From: Candidatus Heimdallarchaeota archaeon
GTDB taxonomy: Archaea; Asgardarchaeota; Heimdallarchaeia; JABLTI01
Direction: 5' to 3'
NCBI GenBank assembly: GCA_030671945.1
Contig: DAOVHJ010000106.1
Location: 1-8,009 of the forward strand
DNA: 8,009 bases
How positions within the stretch are numbered: position 1 is the stretch's first letter; each line of letters begins with the position of its first letter. The translations under genes and the position numbers were made by a program. Under the pieces are notes generated by a model. That model was given only the letters and a program-made list of their open reading frames with translations, did no database searches and was not told the DNA's origin. Shown in pieces: positions 1 to 5,529 of the stretch.

Positions 1-463
1 CAGCAGAAATAATTTCAAATCTTTCCCTGATAATTGATTCCAAAGCCATATTTGCACAAGTTGTACGAATAATGCTTTCAGCAGCGTTTTTAATAATTGT
101 TTCAATGTAGTCTGAATCACGTTCATTCCAAGAAACAGCAGTAAAGGCAACTTCAGGTTTAACTACTTTCCAAAAAACAAAAGCATTAACTGCTACGTCT
201 TGAAATTCTCTGGAAAGGACTTTTTCCCTTGCCTCAAGAAATGTTTGCTGAGTGGTTGTTGGTATAACAACTATCTCATCAATAATTGGCATGAGAATGC
301 ATCTTCCACCCTTGCCTGCTGACTTAATTTTTCCATTTCTGAACCTGATTACATACTCATTAGTTTTGAATTTACGATATCTACTAATCAAGAAAATTAA
401 AAACAATAACGCTAAACCACATACTCCTGCAACTATAATTCCTATTGTTGTTGATAGAGCCAT
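1..463 (-). CDS. SPFH/flotillin-like membrane protein (C-terminus outside window)
   Basis: Reading the minus strand from the ATG at 463 gives 154 open codons that run off the left edge, so only the N-terminal part is present. Residues about 7-27 form one hydrophobic membrane anchor, followed by basic R28-Y-R-K-F-K. From about residue 34 (TNEYVIRFRNGK) the sequence follows the start of an SPFH (band 7, flotillin/stomatin) domain: a glycine-rich GKGGRC turn, an I/V-rich strand pair, then EVAF and a helix around residues 117-146. Family members form large membrane-attached oligomers that organise lipid microdomains, so a membrane scaffold role is inferred. The start is the first ATG after a short leader. 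A GAGGGG stretch at 478-483 lies 14 nt upstream, rather far for a ribosome binding site. Whether it is a true flotillin (Ala/Glu-rich coiled coil after the SPFH domain) cannot be judged because that part is missing. Confidence 0.82.
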   Translation of the reverse strand, partial: MALSTTIGIIVAGVCGLALLFLIFLISRYRKFKTNEYVIRFRNGKIKSAGKGGRCILMPIIDEIVVIPTTTQQTFLEAREKVLSREFQDVAVNAFVFWKVVKPEVAFTAVSWNERDSDYIETIIKNAAESIIRTTCANMALESIIRERFEIISA

Positions 464-494
464 CTTTTTTCTTGTTTCCCCTCATTAAATAAAT

Positions 495-608
495 TGAGTA
501 TATAACAACTGTAAAAGTCTTTGTTTTTCAAATCCTTTTTTTAATGGAAAAGACGAATTTTCATTTAGAGCTTTTACTTGTGTAAATATATGTTGTATGA
601 GTATATAA
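495..608. repeat. Direct repeat of an 11-bp TATA-like element (495-505 and 598-608)
   Basis: TGAGTATATAA occurs exactly at 495-505 and again at 598-608, 103 bp apart, in the same orientation. On the minus strand both read as TATA elements pointing towards the SPFH-like gene. The second is the better match, since the flanking bases give ATTTATATAC. In a very AT-rich gap part of this match may be chance. Confidence 0.45.
496..505 (-). promoter_or_regulatory. Candidate TATA box for the SPFH-like gene
   Basis: The minus strand reads TTATATACTC here, centred about 38 nt upstream of the ATG at 463. An archaeal start site would be expected about 26 nt downstream, giving a leader of roughly 10-12 nt. 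There is no strong purine-rich BRE in front. A second copy of the same motif lies at 598-608 and could be a more distal promoter. Confidence 0.4.
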
Positions 609-697
609 ATGTAAATAAATTTTTTATCTATTCAATAAAACAAACAACTAACTAAATTATCATTAAATTAAATCAAAGTACTCATGGGATTAAAATT

Positions 698-734
698 GAA
701 AGAAAAAGAAGAAAAGAATGAATAAATCATTCTT
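698..734 (-). terminator. Hairpin plus T-rich tract ending the pilin-like gene
   Basis: A perfect 8-bp inverted repeat, AAGAATGA (714-721) and TCATTCTT (727-734), encloses a 5-nt loop and includes two bases of the stop codon. On the transcribed minus strand it is followed immediately by a pyrimidine tract (TTCTTCTTTTTCTTTC, about 713-698). This layout resembles an intrinsic terminator. Archaea mostly need only the T-rich tract, so the hairpin may be accessory. Confidence 0.55.
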
Positions 735-1182
735 AATAGGTAAATACAAAATCAAATGAATTACCATCATCATAGGCTAGGGTAAAAGTATATTGACTGC
801 CACCTGTGAAAGCACCAGACATTTCAAAGACGAGTGTCACTGTTTCACCTTGTGCAACAAGATAAGGCCACGTTGTAATTTCCGTTGATATGGAATAATA
901 AACATGTGTTGGATTGTAATCATCAGTTATATTAGTAAAGGTAAAGGAGGTTAAACCCACTAGGTTTGCGTCTGCGCCACCATTGTTCACAATTGTTACT
1001 TCGTATTTATTGCTTGTTCCTGAAACTTTGCCGTGTTCTGTGTAGGCTAATACTGGATTAGACTGTAATAAAGGTACAACTACAAAATATACGATTGCTG
1101 CAGCAGTTACAGTTAATGCAATTAATAGAATTGTTGCAATAACTGGTGAAACTGCATTCTTTCTTTTTAGGATCATTTTCAT
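733..1182 (-). CDS. Archaeal type IV pilin-like secreted protein
   Basis: 149 aa. The N-terminus MKMILKRKNAVSPVIATILL is a class III (type IV pilin) signal: a short basic leader, then VSPVIAT and a continuous hydrophobic helix to about residue 40. It matches the archaeal pilin N-terminal domain formerly called DUF1628. Cleavage by a PibD/FlaK-type prepilin peptidase is expected near A10/V11, leaving the helix for pilus assembly or membrane anchoring. The rest (about 50-149) is Thr/Asn/Gly-rich and predicted all-beta, with an EVTIVNNGGADANL segment like the NxG turns of Ig-like or CARDB domains. The start is fixed by an in-frame TAA six bases upstream. No assembly ATPase or platform gene is nearby, so this is an orphan pilin or a pilin-anchored adhesin. 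Its promoter region carries a 25-bp palindrome. Confidence 0.85.
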   Translation of the reverse strand: MKMILKRKNAVSPVIATILLIALTVTAAAIVYFVVVPLLQSNPVLAYTEHGKVSGTSNKYEVTIVNNGGADANLVGLTSFTFTNITDDYNPTHVYYSISTEITTWPYLVAQGETVTLVFEMSGAFTGGSQYTFTLAYDDGNSFDFVFTY

Positions 1183-1215
1183 TCTTTAACAACCATCCGT
1201 ATTTCTCAATTTTCT

Positions 1216-1240
1216 TGTGATTAATGTAACATTATTCACA
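1216..1240. promoter_or_regulatory. 25-bp palindrome (probable operator) upstream of the pilin-like gene
   Basis: The arms are TGTGATTAATGT (1216-1227) and ACATTATTCACA (1229-1240) around a central A1228. Eleven of twelve positions pair; the only mismatch is T1221/T1235. It begins 34 bp upstream of the ATG at 1182, so it covers the place where the TATA box should lie (minus strand ATTAATCA near 1224-1217). This position is typical of an archaeal repressor site that blocks TBP/TFB. The cognate regulator is unknown. Confidence 0.5.
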
Positions 1241-1430
1241 TAATTGAAAGTGGTTTAGCAATCAACAGTTACTCCTGAGAGATTGCTTCTTGCCTTCATA
1301 CTATTCTGTTTAATCAAATTTAAAGAATTTTTGTTGTGGCAATTACAAACAAGAGATTTTCTTATGTAAAACAAAAAAATATTTCGAATTTTGCTGTCTT
1401 TTCAAGAATTCTCATTTATGTTCCATTGAA

Positions 1431-1442
1431 AAGGAATATAAA
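1431..1442 (+). promoter_or_regulatory. Candidate BRE/TATA promoter for the gene at 1522
   Basis: AAGG followed by AATATAAA (1435-1442), with purines also before it, fits an archaeal BRE plus TATA pair. It would start transcription near 1465 and give a leader of about 57 nt. A second, closer AT element (TATTATTATAAC, ending at 1474) would give a leader of about 26 nt. Either would exclude the GTG at 1336 as start codon. Confidence 0.4.
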
Positions 1443-1521
1443 CCCTAGCTACAGAATATGTAATATTATTATAACGATTTACGTCAGTTCTCGAATCTTA
1501 AATCATCGGAGTATAGAAAAA

Positions 1522-2316
1522 ATGGCTATAGATGGGCAGTACGATCCAAAACTTGTTGGTATTATAGTTTCATCCTTTGCTGATAGTGGTCCTGATACTG
1601 TTTTTAATAACACAGAATTAGCTGATGACGAAGCAATGATTTTAGCAATAAAAGGCATGACAGTTATTGGTTTAGATAATCCCCTTGATGCCATTGAGGA
1701 TATAAATGATGATGAGGAAAGAAGATCAACTATTCAACAATTTGGTCCTTTCCCGATTAAAGATAGAGCTACCCTAAAAGCACTTGCAATATCATTTGTT
1801 GTTAAAGCGGAAGATTCCACCGATCATAGAATTAGAACCTTTGGTCGTTTTTGTGTTTTATTTTTAATTTACAATGTCGAACATACAAGGTTGATTTTGG
1901 ATTCCTATGGATTAATTGAACCATACTTTAACATTATCTCTCGAGATATTAATTATGATAAGGATTTGCACTCTAATAACCTCAGCAATGTTTACAGAAA
2001 GATGGATATGCTTTTCCAAGGTGTCCTTCCAAGGGTTTTCACAGTTATTGATAAAGGTGTAATTAAGGAATTAATCGGCAAAGAAATTATGCATCGAGAT
2101 GTTTTCTTAATTGCTGATAAGAAAAAGAAAATACTTTATAATCTCTTAGCTGATCCTGAGATGTCTGTTTGGAGAAAACATGAAATTAATCGAGCATCAG
2201 CTAAGTTAAACTCCCATTTGTATAAAAAGAAACTGACTTCTAGAACTGTCACAGAACTTGAAGAAATTGCTGCGTTATTAAAACGGTACAATCTTTCTGT
2301 TGAAGGTGTTTCGTAG
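1522..2316 (+). CDS. Uncharacterised protein, possible N-terminal longin-type domain
   Basis: 264 aa from the ATG at 1522. This start is chosen because GGAG (1508-1511) sits 10 nt upstream and because the upstream extension looks noncoding. The protein is soluble with no signal peptide. Predicted elements in order: strand LVGIIVSSF (11-19), turn DSGPD and strand TVFNN, helix at about 34-48, a very acidic loop (57-68), strand FGPFPIK (74-80), strand KALAISFVV (86-94), strand RFCVLFLIYN (109-118), helices at about 119-140, then a mostly helical, Lys-rich C-terminal half. The order beta-beta-alpha-beta-beta-beta-alpha and the early 'F..sGP' turn resemble longin domains of the NPRL2/folliculin/DENN type. 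This is a fold guess, not a recognised family. If right, a role with small GTPases or membranes would be plausible. The gene stands alone and converges on the DUF389 gene with a 20-bp gap. Confidence 0.75.
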   Translation: MAIDGQYDPKLVGIIVSSFADSGPDTVFNNTELADDEAMILAIKGMTVIGLDNPLDAIEDINDDEERRSTIQQFGPFPIKDRATLKALAISFVVKAEDSTDHRIRTFGRFCVLFLIYNVEHTRLILDSYGLIEPYFNIISRDINYDKDLHSNNLSNVYRKMDMLFQGVLPRVFTVIDKGVIKELIGKEIMHRDVFLIADKKKKILYNLLADPEMSVWRKHEINRASAKLNSHLYKKKLTSRTVTELEEIAALLKRYNLSVEGVS

Positions 2317-2320
2317 AGCT

Positions 2321-2334
2321 AAATTTTTCTTCTT
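2321..2334 (+). terminator. T-rich terminator in the 20-bp convergent gap
   Basis: Five bases after the stop codon the plus strand reads AAATTTTTCTTCTT, a pyrimidine-rich tract of the kind that ends archaeal transcription without a hairpin. The minus-strand gene ending at 2337 has no comparable tract on its own strand here. Confidence 0.4.
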
Positions 2335-2336
2335 AA

Positions 2337-3662
2337 TTAGTTGATAATTTTATATAAATTTAGCAATGGTACACAATTATAAGGTAAAACGTATCGTGGA
2401 GACATACTCGTGTCAAAACTTTGAATTAATACTACTTCGAGTTTCAGATTCCGTATATCATGATTAGCTCTTCCTTCAATTGCAATTTCCAGAATTGTCT
2501 TCGTTGAATTAGGTAGTTCTTTTGTTGATAATATACGGATTACTATATCTACTGTGTAACCACCAAAAATTCCTCCGCCAATTATAACATCAACTACTTC
2601 TGGAGGATAAATGACACCATCCAAGGGACGAATATAATCATTCATAGCTTCATTTGCAAATGTTTGATAACGCCATTTTCGTATGATTTGCACAGAAGTT
2701 TGGACAATTGGATATGCCACTACTAACAGGACTAAAACAAATGCTATTATCTGATTTCGTAATGTTCTGCGTGCTTTGACTTTTTTCACTGCTTGAGGTG
2801 GTTCCACTTTTCTGATCCAAAAAACAACCATACAACCGAGAATTACGCATATAAAGTTAGTAATGAATAATACTAAACTTCCTAAAGCAATTTGCCATTC
2901 AGCTAAAACAAGTGCTATTCCAATATTAACAGAAACAGGTAAAAGAGCAGCTGCAGCAGCAACACCCACTAAGGCAAGTGAAGTTCCGCTTACAAAACAA
3001 ATTCCTGCAGTTAAACCAGATGCAATGGCAATTACTAGATTTACAACATTTGGTTCCCCTCGAGCAATGATAAAAGTACTAGGTTCGGATAAAGTAAATC
3101 TATAAAATGAACCAATCACTATACCAATTGTTATAGTAATTAGAATGCCAACACTAGAAGTAATAACTCCTTCCCGTAGAATTTTTTGGTTAGAAGTTAC
3201 AGCCCCGAATGCTAGAGCTACTAAGGGACCCATTAATGGAGCAATAATCATAGAAGCAATTAGCGTTACATTATCATCTCCAACAAGTCCTAATGCTGCA
3301 AGTATTGAGGATAAAATTGTCCAGGAAATAAAATTAAAGTTCATTTTTGTTAAGGATGAAACATTTTCCTCCAATTCCTCAATAGATATTCTTCTGAGGA
3401 ATCGATCCTGTTTTCTAGGCCTTATTCTCGGAATAGTTGCTTCAACATCTGTGATGGATATTCTACCTTTTACTCTTCCAATCCCTAAATCTATTAGATG
3501 ATCCAACACAAAACCAGTTCTATTTGGAGATACAGTTATCAAAATTAAGCTGAAATCACTACCTTTCACATGAGTGATTTGAGATGGAGAAACAACTTCA
3601 TCTAAGCTTTTCACTAATTCATTCCCATCTCCTGCAGGAACCGTAACTTGGATTTGCTTCAT
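2337..3662 (-). CDS. DUF389 family multi-pass membrane protein
   Basis: 441 aa. The N-terminal ~80 residues form a small alpha/beta domain (MKQIQVTVPAGDG, then SLILITVSP and ITDVEATIP strands), followed by a basic linker RPRKQDRFLRR. The core has about seven membrane helices between 112 and 325. It carries the family hallmark SMIIAPLMGP (137-146) and the small-residue segment SGTSLALVGVAAAAALLP (225-242), which match DUF389/TIGR00341. A soluble C-terminal domain follows (about 335-441). The biochemical role of the family is not established; a transport or channel function is only a guess. The start is fixed by an in-frame TAA six bases upstream of the ATG. The length agrees with archaeal members, and no damage is seen. 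It is divergent from the orphan gene at 3831 and shares with it a region containing two palindromes. Confidence 0.88.
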   Translation of the reverse strand: MKQIQVTVPAGDGNELVKSLDEVVSPSQITHVKGSDFSLILITVSPNRTGFVLDHLIDLGIGRVKGRISITDVEATIPRIRPRKQDRFLRRISIEELEENVSSLTKMNFNFISWTILSSILAALGLVGDDNVTLIASMIIAPLMGPLVALAFGAVTSNQKILREGVITSSVGILITITIGIVIGSFYRFTLSEPSTFIIARGEPNVVNLVIAIASGLTAGICFVSGTSLALVGVAAAAALLPVSVNIGIALVLAEWQIALGSLVLFITNFICVILGCMVVFWIRKVEPPQAVKKVKARRTLRNQIIAFVLVLLVVAYPIVQTSVQIIRKWRYQTFANEAMNDYIRPLDGVIYPPEVVDVIIGGGIFGGYTVDIVIRILSTKELPNSTKTILEIAIEGRANHDIRNLKLEVVLIQSFDTSMSPRYVLPYNCVPLLNLYKIIN

Positions 3663-3685
3663 ATTTTATGCACCGATTAGCTCAA

Positions 3686-3697
3686 TCCATTAATGGA
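3686..3697. promoter_or_regulatory. 12-bp perfect palindrome upstream of the DUF389 gene
   Basis: TCCATTAATGGA is fully self-complementary. It sits 23 bp before the ATG at 3662, at or just downstream of where the core promoter or start site should be, so an operator is plausible. The only nearby TATA-like stretch on the minus strand is around 3725-3708 (AGTAAAAAGATAAG), which would place the start site within or next to the palindrome. Confidence 0.35.
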
Positions 3698-3740
3698 CAA
3701 GGAGCTTCTTATCTTTTTACTTTTTGGATATCCTTTTACA

Positions 3741-3774
3741 GTTTCTAGTGAAACGAGCGTTTCATCCTAGAAAC
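3741..3774. promoter_or_regulatory. Nested GTTTC/GAAAC dyad (probable regulator binding site)
   Basis: GTTTCTAG (3741-3748) pairs with CTAGAAAC (3767-3774), and TGAAACG (3749-3755) pairs with CGTTTCA (3758-3764). The centre is AG, and there is a 2-nt bulge TC at 3765-3766, giving 15 paired positions. It can also be read as four alternating half-sites: GTTTC-4-GAAAC, 4 bp, GTTTC-6-GAAAC. It lies mid-way in the 168-bp divergent region, 57 bp before the TTG at 3831 and 79 bp before the DUF389 start. That suits a site controlling one or both genes. It could also fold as an RNA hairpin if transcribed, but no T-tract follows on the plus strand. Confidence 0.5.
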
Positions 3775-3830
3775 AAATTTAATCCAAAATGCCATATTAA
3801 TAACGAATGCTGTAGGAAAGTGATGCACGA

Positions 3831-4139
3831 TTGAGTACAATTCGATTTCCAATGATTATCACTTGCTTTGTTTCTAAGCCTAAGAAATTTGAAACTCTTT
3901 TTGATAGATTACTACGGAGTGCTGGTTATGTGAAAATAGGTGAGAACGCATATGTTCACGAGGGAGGAGAGCAGTTGACAGCAGCCATTACTTTTGGGAA
4001 AACCTATTTGCCAGAAATCGACACGGTGAAGGAATGCTTAACACTTTACTTATCAGATGCTGAGAATGCTATAAATTTGGAATTATGTAATGAATTAAAC
4101 CAAATACTTGCAGTGGAAATTGAACTTGAGAAGCTTTAA
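3831..4139 (+). CDS. Uncharacterised 102-aa protein, TTG start
   Basis: I do not recognise a family. The TTG start is chosen because GTGATG (3820-3825), complementary to the archaeal anti-Shine-Dalgarno, lies 5 nt upstream. An in-frame ATG at 3852 would shorten the protein by seven residues. A TATA-like CATATTAATAAC near 3793-3804 is about 33 nt upstream. Predicted secondary structure: strand FPMIITCFV (6-14), helix KKFETLFDRLLRSAG (18-32), strand region with YVHEGGEQLTAAITFG (about 40-55), and a C-terminal amphipathic helix rich in Glu/Leu (75-102). No signal peptide or membrane segment is present. The small alpha/beta plan could be a ligand-binding or ferredoxin-like fold, but no motif supports a function. 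Codon use and composition look like the neighbours, so it is probably a real gene. Confidence 0.65.
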   Translation: MSTIRFPMIITCFVSKPKKFETLFDRLLRSAGYVKIGENAYVHEGGEQLTAAITFGKTYLPEIDTVKECLTLYLSDAENAINLELCNELNQILAVEIELEKL

Positions 4140-4140
4140 C

Positions 4141-4179
4141 ACCTTTTTTTATAAAGTTAAGATTTTTTGAAATTTTGTT
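4141..4179 (+). terminator. T-run terminator after the 102-aa gene
   Basis: Seven consecutive T (4144-4150) follow the stop codon by four bases. Further T-rich runs follow downstream (TTTTTT near 4163-4168 and TTTTG/TTTTT near 4173-4182). This agrees with archaeal oligo-T termination and separates the gene from the HdrD-like gene. Confidence 0.5.
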
Positions 4180-4197
4180 TTTACTTAGAAACAGAAA

Positions 4198-4206
4198 TTA
4201 TTATAC
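4198..4206 (+). promoter_or_regulatory. Candidate TATA box for the HdrD-like gene
   Basis: TTATTATAC is preceded by a purine-rich AGAAA and centred about 38 nt before the ATG at 4240. This spacing matches that of the SPFH-like gene and predicts a leader of about 10-12 nt. Confidence 0.4.
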
Positions 4207-4239
4207 ATGATTGGTAATTAGAATTAGTCATTGATTATT

Positions 4240-5529
4240 ATGCCATACGAAGAATGTGATGATCTTTACAAATGCAAAGCATGCCCTGTCACAGTAGCTG
4301 ATAAAGGTGAAGGAGCAATTCCAATAACTCAAGATGAAGGTGATAAATGGTACTGCACTTCATGCTTTTATTGTGAAGATATTTGTCCAGACTATTCTCC
4401 TAGACAATATGCTATTGATCAGAGAAGAACTCATGAACAACATTCACAAAGAATGATTGAACCTCTCCAAAAATTAAGGGAATATGGTTTTCTATTTGAT
4501 TTAGATCAACCATTACGAGAATTTAGGCTTGACTATGGCTTACCATTATTACCTTTGCCAGAGCTGAAGAGCTTCAATTTTCTGTTAAAAGATGTTTTTG
4601 GGGAATTAACTAAGAATCAATCAAAGATAGATTTTGAGATGAACTCGGATTATTGTAAAAAAGAGAAAGATGAAGTAGCATTTTTCTTGGGATGCTTGAT
4701 TCCTTATAGAGTTCCAAATTATGAATTGTCTGCAAGACGATTACTGGATAAATTAAGTGTAAAGTATAGAGATCTGCCTTTTTCGTGTTGTGGATCAATT
4801 ATGACTGAATCTCAGTCAGAAGACCTATGGTTAACTATTACTGCTTATAATCTAGCAATAGTTGAAAAATATGGTTATAATAAAATCATTAGTCTCTGTG
4901 GTGGGTGTTCTGGAAATTTAAGAAGAGGAAATCAAATTCTTTCAGAAGATAAAGAAAAACTCAAACTTGTGAACAAATACTTGGCAAAAGTTTCCCTAGT
5001 TTACTCTGGAGATATAATAATAGAGCATCTCTCTGAATTTCTTCTAAAGAAACAAATACAGACAAAAATAGAATCTTTGAGAAATCCAAAGCAAATACAG
5101 AACTTGCAATTCCTAAGAATTGCTACACAAGTACCTTGTCAAGTTATACGTCCTGCAAAATACTCTCCTTCTTCAGCAAGAGGTACTGATTTGTTAAGAG
5201 ATCTTTTATCTCTAACATCAGTAACTGCCATCAAATATCCATTTGAATCATTTTGTTGTGGTTCTTCTATGTTGCAATATGATGAAGGCTTAGCACATGA
5301 AATCGCTAAAAAAAGAATTAATTCATTATTCAATCATAAAGTTGATGCGTTAGTAATGGGGTGCGGTAATTGTAGTATGAATTATACTGTACATCAAAGA
5401 GAGTACTCAGAAAGATATTTACCAACATTCTTTTTTTCTGAAATTTTAGATTATGCATTAGGCACATCATATGATGAAATTGATGAAATAATAAAAAGAA
5501 AAAAAGTGAAAGACAAATCTATGCCTTAG
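4240..5529 (+). CDS. HdrC-HdrB fusion (HdrD-like) iron-sulfur oxidoreductase
   Basis: 429 aa from the ATG at 4240; a TTG nine bases upstream is in frame but less likely. The N-terminal part has a [4Fe-4S] motif CTSCFYCEDICP (C39, C42, C45, C49) and a preceding group C6, C12, C15. The C-terminal part has two full CCG modules: C152, C183-C184-G185, C220-x2-C223, and C300, C339-C340-G341, C375-x2-C378. Their spacing is close to the HdrB pattern that binds noncubane [4Fe-4S] clusters and reduces disulfides. The order ferredoxin then CCG-CCG equals HdrD, GlpC and similar fused subunits. It is probably a cytoplasmic or membrane-associated electron-transfer subunit for a disulfide or other two-electron substrate. 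The usual first CxxCxxCxxxCP of HdrC is not intact. No HdrA, HdrE or FAD oxidoreductase gene is adjacent, so the partner and true substrate are unknown. The tail (415-429) is Lys-rich. Confidence 0.87.
   Translation: MPYEECDDLYKCKACPVTVADKGEGAIPITQDEGDKWYCTSCFYCEDICPDYSPRQYAIDQRRTHEQHSQRMIEPLQKLREYGFLFDLDQPLREFRLDYGLPLLPLPELKSFNFLLKDVFGELTKNQSKIDFEMNSDYCKKEKDEVAFFLGCLIPYRVPNYELSARRLLDKLSVKYRDLPFSCCGSIMTESQSEDLWLTITAYNLAIVEKYGYNKIISLCGGCSGNLRRGNQILSEDKEKLKLVNKYLAKVSLVYSGDIIIEHLSEFLLKKQIQTKIESLRNPKQIQNLQFLRIATQVPCQVIRPAKYSPSSARGTDLLRDLLSLTSVTAIKYPFESFCCGSSMLQYDEGLAHEIAKKRINSLFNHKVDALVMGCGNCSMNYTVHQREYSERYLPTFFFSEILDYALGTSYDEIDEIIKRKKVKDKSMP
5491..5505 (-). terminator. T-rich terminator of the PAP2 gene inside the HdrD-like coding end
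   Basis: The minus strand reads seven T, C, five T, then AT (5505-5491), starting 14 nt beyond the PAP2 stop codon. On the plus strand the same bases encode the Lys-rich tail of the HdrD-like protein. One stretch therefore appears to serve as codons on one strand and terminator on the other. Confidence 0.5.

Larger units (their letters stand above)
1183..1521. other. Divergent intergenic region, 339 bp, no gene seen
   Basis: This separates the divergent pilin-like gene and the gene at 1522. It holds the 25-bp palindrome (1216-1240), a 7-bp inverted repeat AGCAATC/GATTGCT (1257-1263 and 1281-1287, 17-nt spacer), and candidate promoter elements around 1431-1475. A frame continuous with the downstream gene is open back to a GTG at 1336. 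That extension is basic, Ile/Asn-rich and unlike the acidic protein that follows, so I treat it as noncoding. No tRNA or recognisable ncRNA was found. Confidence 0.5.

Noticed and set aside
252..488. 78-codon open frame on the plus strand
   Set aside because: It is antisense to the SPFH-like gene, whose minus-strand translation gives a clear membrane anchor and SPFH pattern.
1216..1240. Bacterial CRP-type site suggested by TGTGA and TCACA ends
   Set aside because: The spacing between the half-sites is 15 bp, not 6, and the genome is archaeal; kept only as an operator of unknown regulator.
1336..1521. N-terminal extension of the 1522 gene from a GTG at 1336
   Set aside because: The extension is basic and Ile/Asn-rich with no domain character, has no ribosome binding site, and contains the best promoter candidates. 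GGAG at 1508-1511 supports the ATG at 1522.
1503..1694. 63-codon minus-strand frame
   Set aside because: Antisense shadow of the 1522-2316 gene, with no supporting signals.
2863..3501. Plus-strand open frames (2863-3105, 3145-3501)
   Set aside because: Both lie antisense inside the DUF389 gene, whose membrane helices and family motif are clear.
4215..4226. TAATT-AG-AATTA dyad before the HdrD-like gene
   Set aside because: Only 5-bp arms of pure A/T in AT-rich DNA; expected by chance.
4231..4239. TTG start three codons upstream for the HdrD-like gene
   Set aside because: The ATG at 4240 is a better start codon, fits the TATA spacing and loses only three residues (MII).
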